A stretch of 9,884 nt of DNA, taken from the NCBI GenBank assembly GCA_003503535.1, contig DOCI01000355.1, positions 29,062 to 38,945 on the forward strand, read 5' to 3'. This DNA is from Planctomycetaceae bacterium. Lineage in GTDB: Bacteria > Planctomycetota > Planctomycetia > Planctomycetales > Planctomycetaceae. Of this stretch, positions 1-6,867 are shown in pieces. The notes under the pieces were generated by a model. It ran no database searches and was not told the DNA's origin. It saw only the letters and a list, made by a program, of their open reading frames with translations. The stretch's first letter is position 1. Every line of letters starts with the position of its first letter. The translations under genes and the position numbers were made by a program.

Positions 1-1245
1 TTCGATGGCATGGACTGGCAGACTACATTTAATGCGAGCACTTACAGGAATCAACAGGTGAAATACGATTCCGGTCGCGGCAGTGGACTTCATTTCCAGG
101 ATTATCAGGCACAGGGAACGTCACAGTTTGGCTGGATGGTGACGAGCCCCTATTCGGACAATGGCAAAGTCAATGTCGATCAGCAAACAGTTTCGATGGA
201 GAACAATCCCAAATTAGGCGGATACACTGCTGCCATTGGTGGACCGTATCCCTGGTCAATTCCAACAGAATTAGAATACCTGATTGGCAAAGGAACCATC
301 GAACATACTTATACTGATTCTGCAAGTTCTGCCACCAGCATGACGACCGGAGAAAAAACCTACGATGCTGCAATCAATATCGGCCCCTTCGGAAATCAGT
401 TTACGACAATTGCTCATCTGGCCCAAAAGAAGAACTATAAAATTGGTGTCGTCACTTCAGTTCCCATCAGTCATGCCACTCCAGCAGCAGCTTACGCTCA
501 TAATGTATCTCGAAACGACTATCAGGATTTAACACGGGATTTGCTGGGACTCACTTCAATCAGTCATCCCAACAATCCACTTTCAGGTGTTGACGTGTTG
601 ATTGGTTGTGGCTTTGGAGAAGATCGAAATCAAGATTCAGGTCAGGGAGAGAATTTTGTTCCCGGCAATGGGTATTTGACGACAGAGGATCTTTTAAAAG
701 CCGATTCCCGCATGGGTGGAAAATATCTGGTCGCGCAACGGACCGAGGGAGTTTCTGGAAAAACGTTGTTAGAAGTTGCGGCTCAGGATGCGATTGATCA
801 GCAGAAACGACTCTTTGGATTTTTTGGCGTCGACAAAGGACACCTCCCATTTCAAACCGCCAATGGTGACTTCAATCCCCCAATTGGCCGTAGCAAGAAA
901 GCCGAAAATTACACCGAAGCTGACCTCTTTGAAAATCCGACACTCAGTGATTTTACTGCTCAAGCCATCAATGTCCTGTCGCAAAACGATGCCCCGTTCT
1001 GGTTGATGGTCGAAGCGGGGGATGTCGACTGGGCCAACCATGACAACAACCTCGATAATTCCATCGGAGCCGTTCTCAGTGGAGATGCTGCTGTGAAGGT
1101 GGTAACCGACTGGGTCGAGGCCAACAGCAACTGGGACGAAACCGTTATGATTGTGACTGCCGACCATGGACATTATTTCGTGCTGGAAGATCCACAACTG
1201 TTGATTAAGTCGACTGAAGAGGGAGCAAAAACAAAGTCCGAATAA
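1..1245 (+). CDS. Alkaline phosphatase (PhoA superfamily), 5'-truncated by window edge
   Basis: This is a metal-dependent phosphomonoesterase of the alkaline phosphatase family, expected to release phosphate from organic phosphates outside the cytoplasm. The frame is open from base 1 and the residues before the first ATG (position 10) read FDG. That Asp matches metal ligand D51 of E. coli PhoA, so the real start lies left of the window. Numbering from the ATG, I see the DSA nucleophile motif with S104 (TDSASSATSMTTG), H155-A-T157-P matching the D153/T155 site, E335, D340 and H344 in VEAGDVDWANH, and D385-H386-x-H388 in TADHGH. The protein ends only 25 residues after TADHGH, so the segment that normally carries the last zinc ligand (PhoA H412) is missing. 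A GH5-like gene follows after 57 nt with no visible terminator, suggesting one transcript. The family call is secure; substrate and metal content are not. Confidence 0.93.
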   Translation, partial: FDGMDWQTTFNASTYRNQQVKYDSGRGSGLHFQDYQAQGTSQFGWMVTSPYSDNGKVNVDQQTVSMENNPKLGGYTAAIGGPYPWSIPTELEYLIGKGTIEHTYTDSASSATSMTTGEKTYDAAINIGPFGNQFTTIAHLAQKKNYKIGVVTSVPISHATPAAAYAHNVSRNDYQDLTRDLLGLTSISHPNNPLSGVDVLIGCGFGEDRNQDSGQGENFVPGNGYLTTEDLLKADSRMGGKYLVAQRTEGVSGKTLLEVAAQDAIDQQKRLFGFFGVDKGHLPFQTANGDFNPPIGRSKKAENYTEADLFENPTLSDFTAQAINVLSQNDAPFWLMVEAGDVDWANHDNNLDNSIGAVLSGDAAVKVVTDWVEANSNWDETVMIVTADHGHYFVLEDPQLLIKSTEEGAKTKSE

Positions 1246-1291
1246 TATTGCTTTTGGATTGTTTCTGCGATTTCAGCCTCTCAGTATAAAT

Positions 1292-1295
1292 GAGG
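1292..1295 (+). promoter_or_regulatory. Shine-Dalgarno site of the GH5-like gene
   Basis: GAGG lies 7 nt before the ATG at 1303. It is a well-spaced site and supports that start, which also gives a clean signal peptide. Confidence 0.6.
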
Positions 1296-1302
1296 TAACA
1301 AA

Positions 1303-2400
1303 ATGCTGAAAATCATACTTTCAATAGTCGCAATTATTACTGCTTCTCATTGTTCCGCTGAAGAGATGTCATGGATACAAGTCTCTCAGGATGGGAATGG
1401 TTTTGAACAAACGGGAACGAACCAACCGTTTGTCCCCTGGGGATTCAACTACGATCACGAAGGTGATGGAAAACTGCTCGAAGATTACTGGGACGACGAT
1501 TGGAAAACTGTTGAAGAGGCGTTTCAGGAGATGAAAGTACTACGGGCCAATGTGGTTCGTATTCATCTACAATTTGGCAAGTTCATGGATAGTCCAATCC
1601 AGCCGAAGAAAGCGTCATTGAAGCGTCTGGTCAAACTGCTTGAACTGGCTGAGCGAACGGGGCTGTATCTTGATGTGACCGGACTGGGTTGTTACCACAA
1701 ACAGGATGTCCCAGCCTGGTACGATGAATTGAGTGAATCGGAACGCTGGCAGGCTCAAGCGGTTTTCTGGGAAGCGATTGCCAAGACGTGTGCAAACAGC
1801 CCGGCTGTTTTTTGTTACGATCTGATGAACGAACCTGTTGTTCCCGGAGGCACCAGGAAAAGAACAGACTGGCTGGGTCCTGCTTTTGGGGATAAGCATT
1901 TTGTGCAGTTCATTACCTTGGATCAGGGAGGGCGGGAACGAACTGAGATTGCCCGAGATTGGATTCACACACTTGTCACTGCGATTCACAAGCACGATAA
2001 ACGTCACCTGATCACTGTCGGCATGGTCCCCTGGAGTCTCGACCGGCCGGGACTCAATTCAGGTTTTGATCCCATGAAAGTTGCTGGCGACCTCGATTTC
2101 ATCGCCATGCATATTTATCCAGAACAGAATAAACTCGAAGAAGCAATTCAAACATTGAAGGGTTTTAAACAGGCAGGAAAGCCTGTCATTATCGAAGAAA
2201 TCTTTCCACTCAAATGTAATGTCGACGAATTGGAACAATTCATTACTCGCTCCCGAGAATATGCGACCGGTTGGATTGGGTTTTATTGGGGAACAACTCC
2301 GCAGGAATATCGCCAGAAACCGAATAACATGTCTGCAGCAATCACACAGGGCTGGTTGGAACTCTTTCAGAAAAAAGCTGCTGAGTTCAACGCTCGCTAA
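1303..2400 (+). CDS. Secreted glycoside hydrolase, GH5 (cellulase family)-like
   Basis: This is a probable exported (beta/alpha)8-barrel retaining glycosidase of the GH5/clan GH-A type. Residues 1-19 form a signal peptide, with likely cleavage after SHCSA. The mature protein shows the clan pattern: R86 in NVVRIHLQF, acid/base E177 in DLMNEP at the end of strand 4, H270 and Y272 in MHIYPE, and a nucleophile Glu in VIIEEIF (E299 by analogy with the usual EEFG motif). A WG near FYWGTTP sits at the strand-8 position. At 365 aa it is a single catalytic domain without a carbohydrate-binding module. It probably shares a transcript with the phosphatase gene upstream. Its TAA overlaps the stop codon of the opposing gene. 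The actual glycan cannot be read from sequence; cellulose, mannan or another beta-glycan are all possible, and distant clan GH-A families remain an alternative. Confidence 0.85.
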   Translation: MLKIILSIVAIITASHCSAEEMSWIQVSQDGNGFEQTGTNQPFVPWGFNYDHEGDGKLLEDYWDDDWKTVEEAFQEMKVLRANVVRIHLQFGKFMDSPIQPKKASLKRLVKLLELAERTGLYLDVTGLGCYHKQDVPAWYDELSESERWQAQAVFWEAIAKTCANSPAVFCYDLMNEPVVPGGTRKRTDWLGPAFGDKHFVQFITLDQGGRERTEIARDWIHTLVTAIHKHDKRHLITVGMVPWSLDRPGLNSGFDPMKVAGDLDFIAMHIYPEQNKLEEAIQTLKGFKQAGKPVIIEEIFPLKCNVDELEQFITRSREYATGWIGFYWGTTPQEYRQKPNNMSAAITQGWLELFQKKAAEFNAR

Positions 2401-2414
2401 TCATTGCGTTTTTT
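2389..2414 (+). terminator. Candidate weak terminator at the convergent stop codons
   Basis: AACGC (2389-2393) can pair with GCGTT (2406-2410) across a 12-nt loop, and a run of six T ends at 2414. The stem is only 5 bp, so it would be weak. It spans the overlapping stops of the GH5-like and minus-strand genes, where a terminator is needed but no intergenic space exists. The run of A at 2371-2376 supplies T residues for the opposite strand too, but not directly next to the stem. Confidence 0.28.
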
Positions 2415-2951
2415 CAGACTTCCCAGATATTGTGCAAATTCTTTCAGGTCACCGGCTGACATCGATTCGACAATTTCCAACTTGTGGATGTCATGCAATG
2501 CGAGGATGTGATCCGCATGAAAGTAAATGGAGCTTCCTGAATCCAGCCCGTGCAGGTGGCATTCTGCAAGATGATTATCAACGACGCCTCTAAAATGCTT
2601 ATCAGAGACGTCCTGAATCTGGACCCAGAAGTCTTCTCCCCAGCCACGGGAAGGAAGTTTTGGAGAGGGCAGGTTTAATAACGATTCAGGGTGCTCGTGC
2701 CTGAGTATTGGTTTGGAGAGTTCCCCGTTGCAGGAAGGACAAGTACAAGAAGTAACATCGTCCTCATGAACTGAGAACCTGGGGGAATCAATTCTTAATT
2801 CAACAAATTGGCCTAGGGCGACATTTCGTTTAATAACGTCGGGGGGAATCTGAAACTGTTCTCCGTTGGCTTGATGCATAGCGACACCATTTACGAGTTC
2901 ATAACCATTCGTAAATCGCTGTTCGTCAAATTGATGCTTCAGACTGTTCAT
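2397..2951 (-). CDS. Hypothetical protein with CxCxxC motif and DUF2314-like C-terminal part
   Basis: I do not firmly recognise this 184-aa protein. It has no signal peptide or membrane segment, so it is probably cytoplasmic. Residues 69-74 carry CTCPSC, with H62, H85 and H87 nearby, which could make a small metal site. Residues about 104-160 (GEDFWVQI, FRGVVDN, DSGSSIYFHADHI) resemble the DUF2314 beta-barrel pattern of an aromatic-Val strand, a G-x-V-x-N turn and a G-D/S-x-I-x-F strand; this is a resemblance by eye only. The C-terminus is helical and charged. A longer frame begins at a GTG at 2978, but I chose the ATG at 2951 because it overlaps the cupin stop as ATGA, the coupling pattern used elsewhere in this cluster. 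It is the last gene of the minus-strand cluster, and its TAG overlaps the TAA of the GH5-like gene. Confidence 0.7.
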   Translation of the reverse strand: MNSLKHQFDEQRFTNGYELVNGVAMHQANGEQFQIPPDVIKRNVALGQFVELRIDSPRFSVHEDDVTSCTCPSCNGELSKPILRHEHPESLLNLPSPKLPSRGWGEDFWVQIQDVSDKHFRGVVDNHLAECHLHGLDSGSSIYFHADHILALHDIHKLEIVESMSAGDLKEFAQYLGSLKKRND

Positions 2952-3283
2952 TTTGCTTGATAAAACACTGCTAACCACACAGTCGGTTCTTTGTCAGTTG
3001 TCCATTCGACGCGATGCTTCTGATGAGCAGGAATCAATTGATGATCTCCCGGCTGCATGACAATCGATTGACCAGTCTCAAAAACTAATCTGGCTTCGCC
3101 TTTGAGTACGATTACCCATTCATGCTCGGCTTGATCATACCAGAATCCCTTTTCGTTGGCATGTCCGGTGGAGACGATCCGTTCAATGCGAACATGCGAA
3201 TTCTCTGCAAGAATTGTGATCAGTTCTTCAGAAAGTTTGTTCGGTAAATTCTGAAACAGATTATTTGAGTTGGTATCAGTCAT
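2948..3283 (-). CDS. Small single-domain cupin protein
   Basis: This is a 111-aa single cupin barrel with no signal peptide. The conserved block GFWYDQAEHEWVIVLKG (residues 46-62) corresponds to cupin motif 1, with E55 spaced six residues before G62 as in the consensus. PGDHQLIPAHQKHRVEW (78-94) is motif 2, with H90 as the likely metal ligand. The two classical HxH histidines of motif 1 are not both present, a trait shared with bacterial cupins that carry this GFWYDQ-x-x-HEW signature; a metal role is therefore uncertain. The function of this subfamily is unassigned. A TTG at 3298 would extend the protein by five residues; the ATG at 3283 is preferred. That start overlaps the end of the acetyltransferase gene by 8 nt, and its own TGA overlaps the next gene by 4 nt, implying translational coupling. 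Confidence 0.85.
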   Translation of the reverse strand: MTDTNSNNLFQNLPNKLSEELITILAENSHVRIERIVSTGHANEKGFWYDQAEHEWVIVLKGEARLVFETGQSIVMQPGDHQLIPAHQKHRVEWTTDKEPTVWLAVFYQAK

Positions 3284-3845
3284 TGCCCGGCTCGTCAAGA
3301 GATCGAATCACCCGGCAGGGATTCCTGGCTGCAAGGACTCCCGCTGGGATATCTTTGGTCACAACACTTCCCGCCCCGATAACGGCTTTTGAGCCGATTG
3401 TTACACCAGGACAGATGACGGCAGAACCTCCCACCCAGACATCCGAACCGATTGTCACCGGCTTTCCAAATTCCTGTGTTCGCCTGAGTTCGGCATTTAA
3501 TGGATGAGTCGCCGTATAAATCTGAACGGCTGGACCAAAAAACGTGAAGTCGCCAATCTTGACTTCACAGACATCGAGAACCACACAATTAAAATTGAAA
3601 TAGACTCGTTCACCGAGGTATATATTGGATCCGTAATCACAATAAAACGGAGGTTCCAGCCAGACAGTATCGCCTCCGCTGCCCAATAATTCCTTAAAGA
3701 TTCGCGATCGAACCTGCTGATCTCGCGGTCGAGTTGAATTCAATTCGAAACACAGATCCCGAGCACACTCTCGCTGCTTCACCAGTTCGGGGTCAAGTGC
3801 ATCGTACAATTCTCCAGCCAGCATTTTTTCTCGCTCAGTTCTCAT
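3276..3845 (-). CDS. maa: Maltose/galactoside-type O-acetyltransferase (LacA/NodL/Maa family)
   Basis: This cytoplasmic enzyme transfers an acetyl group from acetyl-CoA to a sugar hydroxyl. At 189 aa it has the usual family length. Residues about 4-58 (EKMLAGELYDALDPEL onward) are the N-terminal maltose acetyltransferase domain. The rest is a left-handed beta-helix of hexapeptide repeats, for example from NIYLGERV at 74 to AVIGAGSVV at 154-162. The catalytic His is H114 in YTATHPLN, and the WVGGSAVICPGVTIG and NPCRVIR blocks are typical of the acetyl-CoA site. Its ATG overlaps the TGA of the DUF1653 gene as ATGA, and its end overlaps the cupin start. Exact acceptor sugar is unknown, so the symbol marks the family rather than a proven maltose activity. 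No key residue is missing. Confidence 0.92.
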   Translation of the reverse strand: MRTEREKMLAGELYDALDPELVKQRECARDLCFELNSTRPRDQQVRSRIFKELLGSGGDTVWLEPPFYCDYGSNIYLGERVYFNFNCVVLDVCEVKIGDFTFFGPAVQIYTATHPLNAELRRTQEFGKPVTIGSDVWVGGSAVICPGVTIGSKAVIGAGSVVTKDIPAGVLAARNPCRVIRSLDEPGND

Positions 3846-4063
3846 CTGGCTTCTTCGACCTCTTCAATAAATTTGAAACGGGGGATCTGTTCTCCGTCAC
3901 GAACAATCGTTTCGAAGAACATCGCCTTCGGACGAACCCACAAACTTCGATCCCCATAATCTGTGCGATACACCACCAACTCTTCTTCGGTTTCACTGTG
4001 TCGAGCGAGTCCGATGACGATGTAATCCTTACCCTTGTAGTGACGATAACGACCGGCTTTCAA
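3842..4063 (-). CDS. DUF1653 domain protein
   Basis: This is a 73-aa protein made almost entirely of one DUF1653 domain, a small family of unknown function common in bacteria. Diagnostic stretches are GRYRHYKGKDYIVIG (4-18), ARHSETEEELVVYR (20-33) and LWVRP-x-x-MF (41-49). No signal peptide is present. The frame contains no ATG near the expected start. Translation from TTG at 4063 gives the normal family N-terminus (KAGRYRHYKG), so I take TTG as the start. The frame upstream is open for about 21 codons to a TGA at 4127-4129 but does not look like the family. No strong ribosome site precedes it, which fits either low expression or coupling to the small ORF upstream. The downstream acetyltransferase overlaps by 4 nt. 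Confidence 0.88.
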   Translation of the reverse strand: MKAGRYRHYKGKDYIVIGLARHSETEEELVVYRTDYGDRSLWVRPKAMFFETIVRDGEQIPRFKFIEEVEEAR

Positions 4064-4121
4064 TTTTGTGACTTTCGTATGGGTATGAACTGAGAGCGTC
4101 TGGATAAAATTGTTATTTCGA

Positions 4122-4277
4122 TCAATTCAAAAAGCCAACAAATATTTCATGACTTGCAGAACGACTGCCAGAGCTCTCAGCAGAGAAATGAAACCGTCCT
4201 TTTTTTACATCGAAAAATGTAACATAGCACAAAATCAATCCAGTAATCACGCAAATAAACAGATTGAGAATCGCCAT
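4122..4277 (-). CDS. Possible small single-pass membrane peptide (51 aa)
   Basis: I do not recognise this ORF. It encodes 51 residues: a strongly hydrophobic N-terminal segment (about 2-22, AILNLFICVITGLILCYVTFF), then DVKKGR and a Ser-rich polar tail. The layout is that of a one-pass membrane peptide with a positive inside flank after the helix. AGGTG lies 6 nt before its ATG. It runs in the same direction as the DUF1653 cluster and ends 58 nt before that gene's TTG, so it could be the first gene of the operon. A longer + strand frame (4110-4313) overlaps it but shows no recognisable protein character. Random hydrophobic ORFs of this size do occur in T-rich stretches, so confidence is limited. 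Confidence 0.4.
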   Translation of the reverse strand: MAILNLFICVITGLILCYVTFFDVKKGRFHFSAESSGSRSASHEIFVGFLN

Positions 4278-4283
4278 CCCATT

Positions 4284-4288
4284 CACCT
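4284..4288 (-). promoter_or_regulatory. Shine-Dalgarno-like site of the 51-aa ORF
   Basis: On the minus strand this reads AGGTG and sits 6 nt before the ATG at 4277. It is the main evidence, besides the hydrophobic composition, that the small ORF is translated. Confidence 0.35.
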
Positions 4289-4437
4289 ACAGACCACCGA
4301 TTTTACTCTCTAACAAGCAATGGTTTTAACATTCTGCTATACAAATTCGCAGCCATTTTCCTGAAATGCAAACACTCGTGGTCTCAATATCATCGAAAGT
4401 AATCCTTCACTAAATACCCATAAAGTGACATAAACCG

Positions 4438-4466
4438 TTGACAGTCTGCCTGTTGCTGATGATCAT
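4438..4466 (+). promoter_or_regulatory. Candidate sigma70-type promoter for the DUF1549/DUF1553 operon
   Basis: A perfect -35 hexamer TTGACA (4438-4443) is followed after 17 bp by GATCAT (4461-4466), which matches four of six -10 positions. Transcription would start near 4473, giving a leader of about 105 nt before the ATG at 4579. Planctomycete promoters often deviate from this consensus, so this is a prediction only. Confidence 0.4.
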
Positions 4467-4578
4467 ATATGTATCTACGGGAACCAATGCCTATGTCGCA
4501 ATGATTTCACGTGATACCCCACACGATCCCCCTGCATCCAAACTGCCTTGATATCCTCAAATTGTGATTGGATACGAC

Positions 4579-6822
4579 ATGAGTCGTGACTCACAAGTCC
4601 TTCCTGCGAAATTATCGATGTTATCTTTGCAAGGAACGCTTTGCGTATGCTTGCTCTTGATCAATTCGGTTTCAGCAGCCGAGGGGACTAAGCCGATTAG
4701 TTTCACCAATGATGTTATCCCGGTTCTGACAAAAGCGGGTTGCAATACGGGTGTCTGTCATGCAAAAGCTGGCGGTGGTCAGAACGGTTTCCAACTCTCA
4801 CTGTTAGGATTTGAATCTCTGGATGATTACGAAGCCATCGTGATGGATGGTCGAGGACGTCGAGTCTTCCCTTCGTCTCCAGATCAAAGCCTGTTACTCA
4901 AAAAAGCCGCTGCTCTTGTGCCCCATGGCGGTGGTATGCGACTGACACCGGAATCCTCCGGTTTTGAGTTACTCCACAATTGGATCGAGCAGGGCATGCG
5001 GTATTCCAATGAGAATGCCATCGAATTGGTTTCGGTCGAAGTTCAACCGGCTCGTTCGGTCCTTGAGATGAATCATCAACAGCAGTTGAACGTTCTCGCT
5101 AAATACTCAGACGGAAGTATTCGCGATGTCACTTCCCTTGCACTGTACGAGGTCAACTCGGAAGCGATGGCTCATGTCGATGAAGAAGGCCTTGTCAAGG
5201 CCAGCGATATTCCTGGCAAAGTCGCCGTTATGGTGAGGTATCAGGGGCAGGTTTCGGTCTACACTGCTGCGGTTCCACTTGGCGCTCCTGTTGAAGAAGT
5301 TCCAGATTCGAACAATTTTGTTGATGATTTCGTTTTTGAAAATCTGAAGGAACTCGGCATTCCCCCTTCACCGATTTGCGATGATGCGACTTTTCTACGT
5401 CGAGTCTCCCTGGATATTTCTGGAAGAATTCCAACCGAAAAGGAGACGACAGAATTCCTCGCAAGTTCCGATCCTGATAAGCGGGACATCGTGATTCAGC
5501 GATTACTCCGCAGTCCAGGATATGCCGATTACTTCGCCAGCAAATGGACACCTCTGCTCAAGAACAGACGTGATAACGCCAGCGACATTACGGCCAACTT
5601 CGCCTTTCATGCCTGGATTCGCGACAGTCTCCTGGCCAATGTCGCCTACGATCAGATTGTGCGCGAACTATTGGCGGCGACCGGAACTGTCGTCAGCAAT
5701 CCCCCTGTCGCCTGGTACAAACGGGTCAAGGATCCCAAGGAACAACTCGAAGATGTCGCTCAGTTATTTCTTGGTGTCAGAATGCAATGTGCGCAGTGTC
5801 ACCATCATCCCTTCGAGCGTTGGAGTCAGGATGACTATTATTCACTGTCTGCCTTCTTCAGCCAGATCGGTCGCAAACCGACCGCGACTGCTGGGGAGGA
5901 CTTGATTTTTCACAAGCGTGGTATCGCGACGGCCAAGAATGTGAAATCTGGAGAAAATCTCACACCGGCTGCTCTTGGAGCCGATATGGGAGAAATCCCG
6001 CCTGATGTCGATCCTCGGCTGAAACTGGCAGACTGGATGAGTTCTCCCGAGAACCCATATTTCGCCAAGGCTCTTGTGAACCGATACTGGAAGCATTTTT
6101 TCAGCAGAGGTTTGATTGAGCCGGAAGATGATATTCGCGACACCAATCCGCCGACGAATCCGGAATTGCTCGCGGCACTCGAAAAGCATTTCATCGACAG
6201 TGGTTATGACCTCAAAGAAATGGTTCGCGCGATCACATCCTCCAAAGCCTACCAACTCAGCGCGATGCCGAATGAACATAACCTGGGAGATCGTCAAAAC
6301 TACTCCCGGTTTTATCCTCGTCGTATGCAAGCCGAAGTTTTACTCGATGCCATCGACGACCTGACTGGCGCAACAACACGTTTTGCCAACCTGCCCGTTG
6401 GCACACGTGCCATTGCCCTGCCTGATAACAGTTATAACTCGTCCCAGTTCCTTCAGGTCTTTGGACGTCCGAGCAGTTTGAGTGTCTGTGAGTGCGAACG
6501 TGTTCAATCCTCGAGTCTGGCTCAAAGTTTGCATCTGATTAACTCTTCAGAAATTAAAACAAAACTTGCCACAGGAAACGGTCAGGCAGATCAGTTCGCG
6601 AAGTCGGACGAATCAACAGAAGCAAAAATCCATGAGATGTATCTGCTTGCGTATTCACGCAAGCCAGAGCCGCATGAAATTGAAACCGCTCTCGAATATT
6701 TGAATGCAACTGCACTCGATGCAGAAGGAAAACCAATCGCTCCAGCGACCTTGGAAAAACAAAACTGGCAGGACCTTCTCTGGGCCTTAATGAACACAAA
6801 AGAGTTCATGTTTAATCACTAG
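4579..6822 (+). CDS. Secreted planctomycete DUF1549/DUF1553 protein with cytochrome-like and Ig-like domains
   Basis: This large exported protein has the planctomycete PSCyt architecture; its biochemical role is not established. From the ATG at 4579 it has 747 aa. Residues 1-33 are a signal peptide ending NSVSA. Next comes a cytochrome-like domain (about 37-145) with a C55-N-T-G-V-C60-H61 motif, a CX4CH variant seen in this family in place of CXXCH. A bacterial Ig-like (Big_2-type) domain occupies about 148-232. DUF1549 spans about 245-450 and contains a second motif, C404-A-Q-C407-H408 followed by HHP. DUF1553 spans about 477-740, with the ENPYFAKALVNRYWKHFFSRG and TNPELLAAL blocks. An in-frame GTG at 4564 would add five residues; ATG is preferred, with GGA 7 nt upstream. 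The next gene starts 45 nt after its TAG. Family membership is firm; covalent heme binding is likely but unproven. Confidence 0.93.
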   Translation: MSRDSQVLPAKLSMLSLQGTLCVCLLLINSVSAAEGTKPISFTNDVIPVLTKAGCNTGVCHAKAGGGQNGFQLSLLGFESLDDYEAIVMDGRGRRVFPSSPDQSLLLKKAAALVPHGGGMRLTPESSGFELLHNWIEQGMRYSNENAIELVSVEVQPARSVLEMNHQQQLNVLAKYSDGSIRDVTSLALYEVNSEAMAHVDEEGLVKASDIPGKVAVMVRYQGQVSVYTAAVPLGAPVEEVPDSNNFVDDFVFENLKELGIPPSPICDDATFLRRVSLDISGRIPTEKETTEFLASSDPDKRDIVIQRLLRSPGYADYFASKWTPLLKNRRDNASDITANFAFHAWIRDSLLANVAYDQIVRELLAATGTVVSNPPVAWYKRVKDPKEQLEDVAQLFLGVRMQCAQCHHHPFERWSQDDYYSLSAFFSQIGRKPTATAGEDLIFHKRGIATAKNVKSGENLTPAALGADMGEIPPDVDPRLKLADWMSSPENPYFAKALVNRYWKHFFSRGLIEPEDDIRDTNPPTNPELLAALEKHFIDSGYDLKEMVRAITSSKAYQLSAMPNEHNLGDRQNYSRFYPRRMQAEVLLDAIDDLTGATTRFANLPVGTRAIALPDNSYNSSQFLQVFGRPSSLSVCECERVQSSSLAQSLHLINSSEIKTKLATGNGQADQFAKSDESTEAKIHEMYLLAYSRKPEPHEIETALEYLNATALDAEGKPIAPATLEKQNWQDLLWALMNTKEFMFNH

Positions 6823-6867
6823 AGCTTCGAATCACTGACAACCCGATTCAGTCTGAGAGAATCAAAT

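Larger units (their letters stand above)
4278..4578. other. Gene-free divergent intergenic region
   Basis: This stretch separates the minus-strand cluster from the + strand cytochrome-like gene and must hold promoters for both. I find no ORF longer than about 20 codons that looks coding and no RNA gene. Visible elements are an exact TTGACA at 4438, a perfect 8-bp palindrome TCACGTGA at 4507-4514, and AT-rich sequence around 4461-4471. No terminator hairpin is visible. Confidence 0.6.

Noticed and set aside
769..1197. 142-aa minus-strand ORF antisense to the phosphatase
   Set aside because: It overlaps conserved catalytic motifs of the phosphatase on the other strand and shows no recognisable domain.
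1303..1359. Lipoprotein signal in the GH5-like protein (Cys at residue 17)
   Set aside because: The residues before the Cys (ASH) do not fit the lipobox, which needs a small residue at -1; an ordinary signal peptidase I site after SHCSA fits better.
2952..2978. GTG start nine codons upstream for the CxCxxC protein
   Set aside because: The ATG overlapping the cupin stop as ATGA matches the coupling seen elsewhere in the cluster.
4110..4313. 67-aa + strand ORF in the intergenic region
   Set aside because: No domain, signal or ribosome site is apparent, the composition looks random, and it lies antisense to the more convincing 51-aa membrane ORF.
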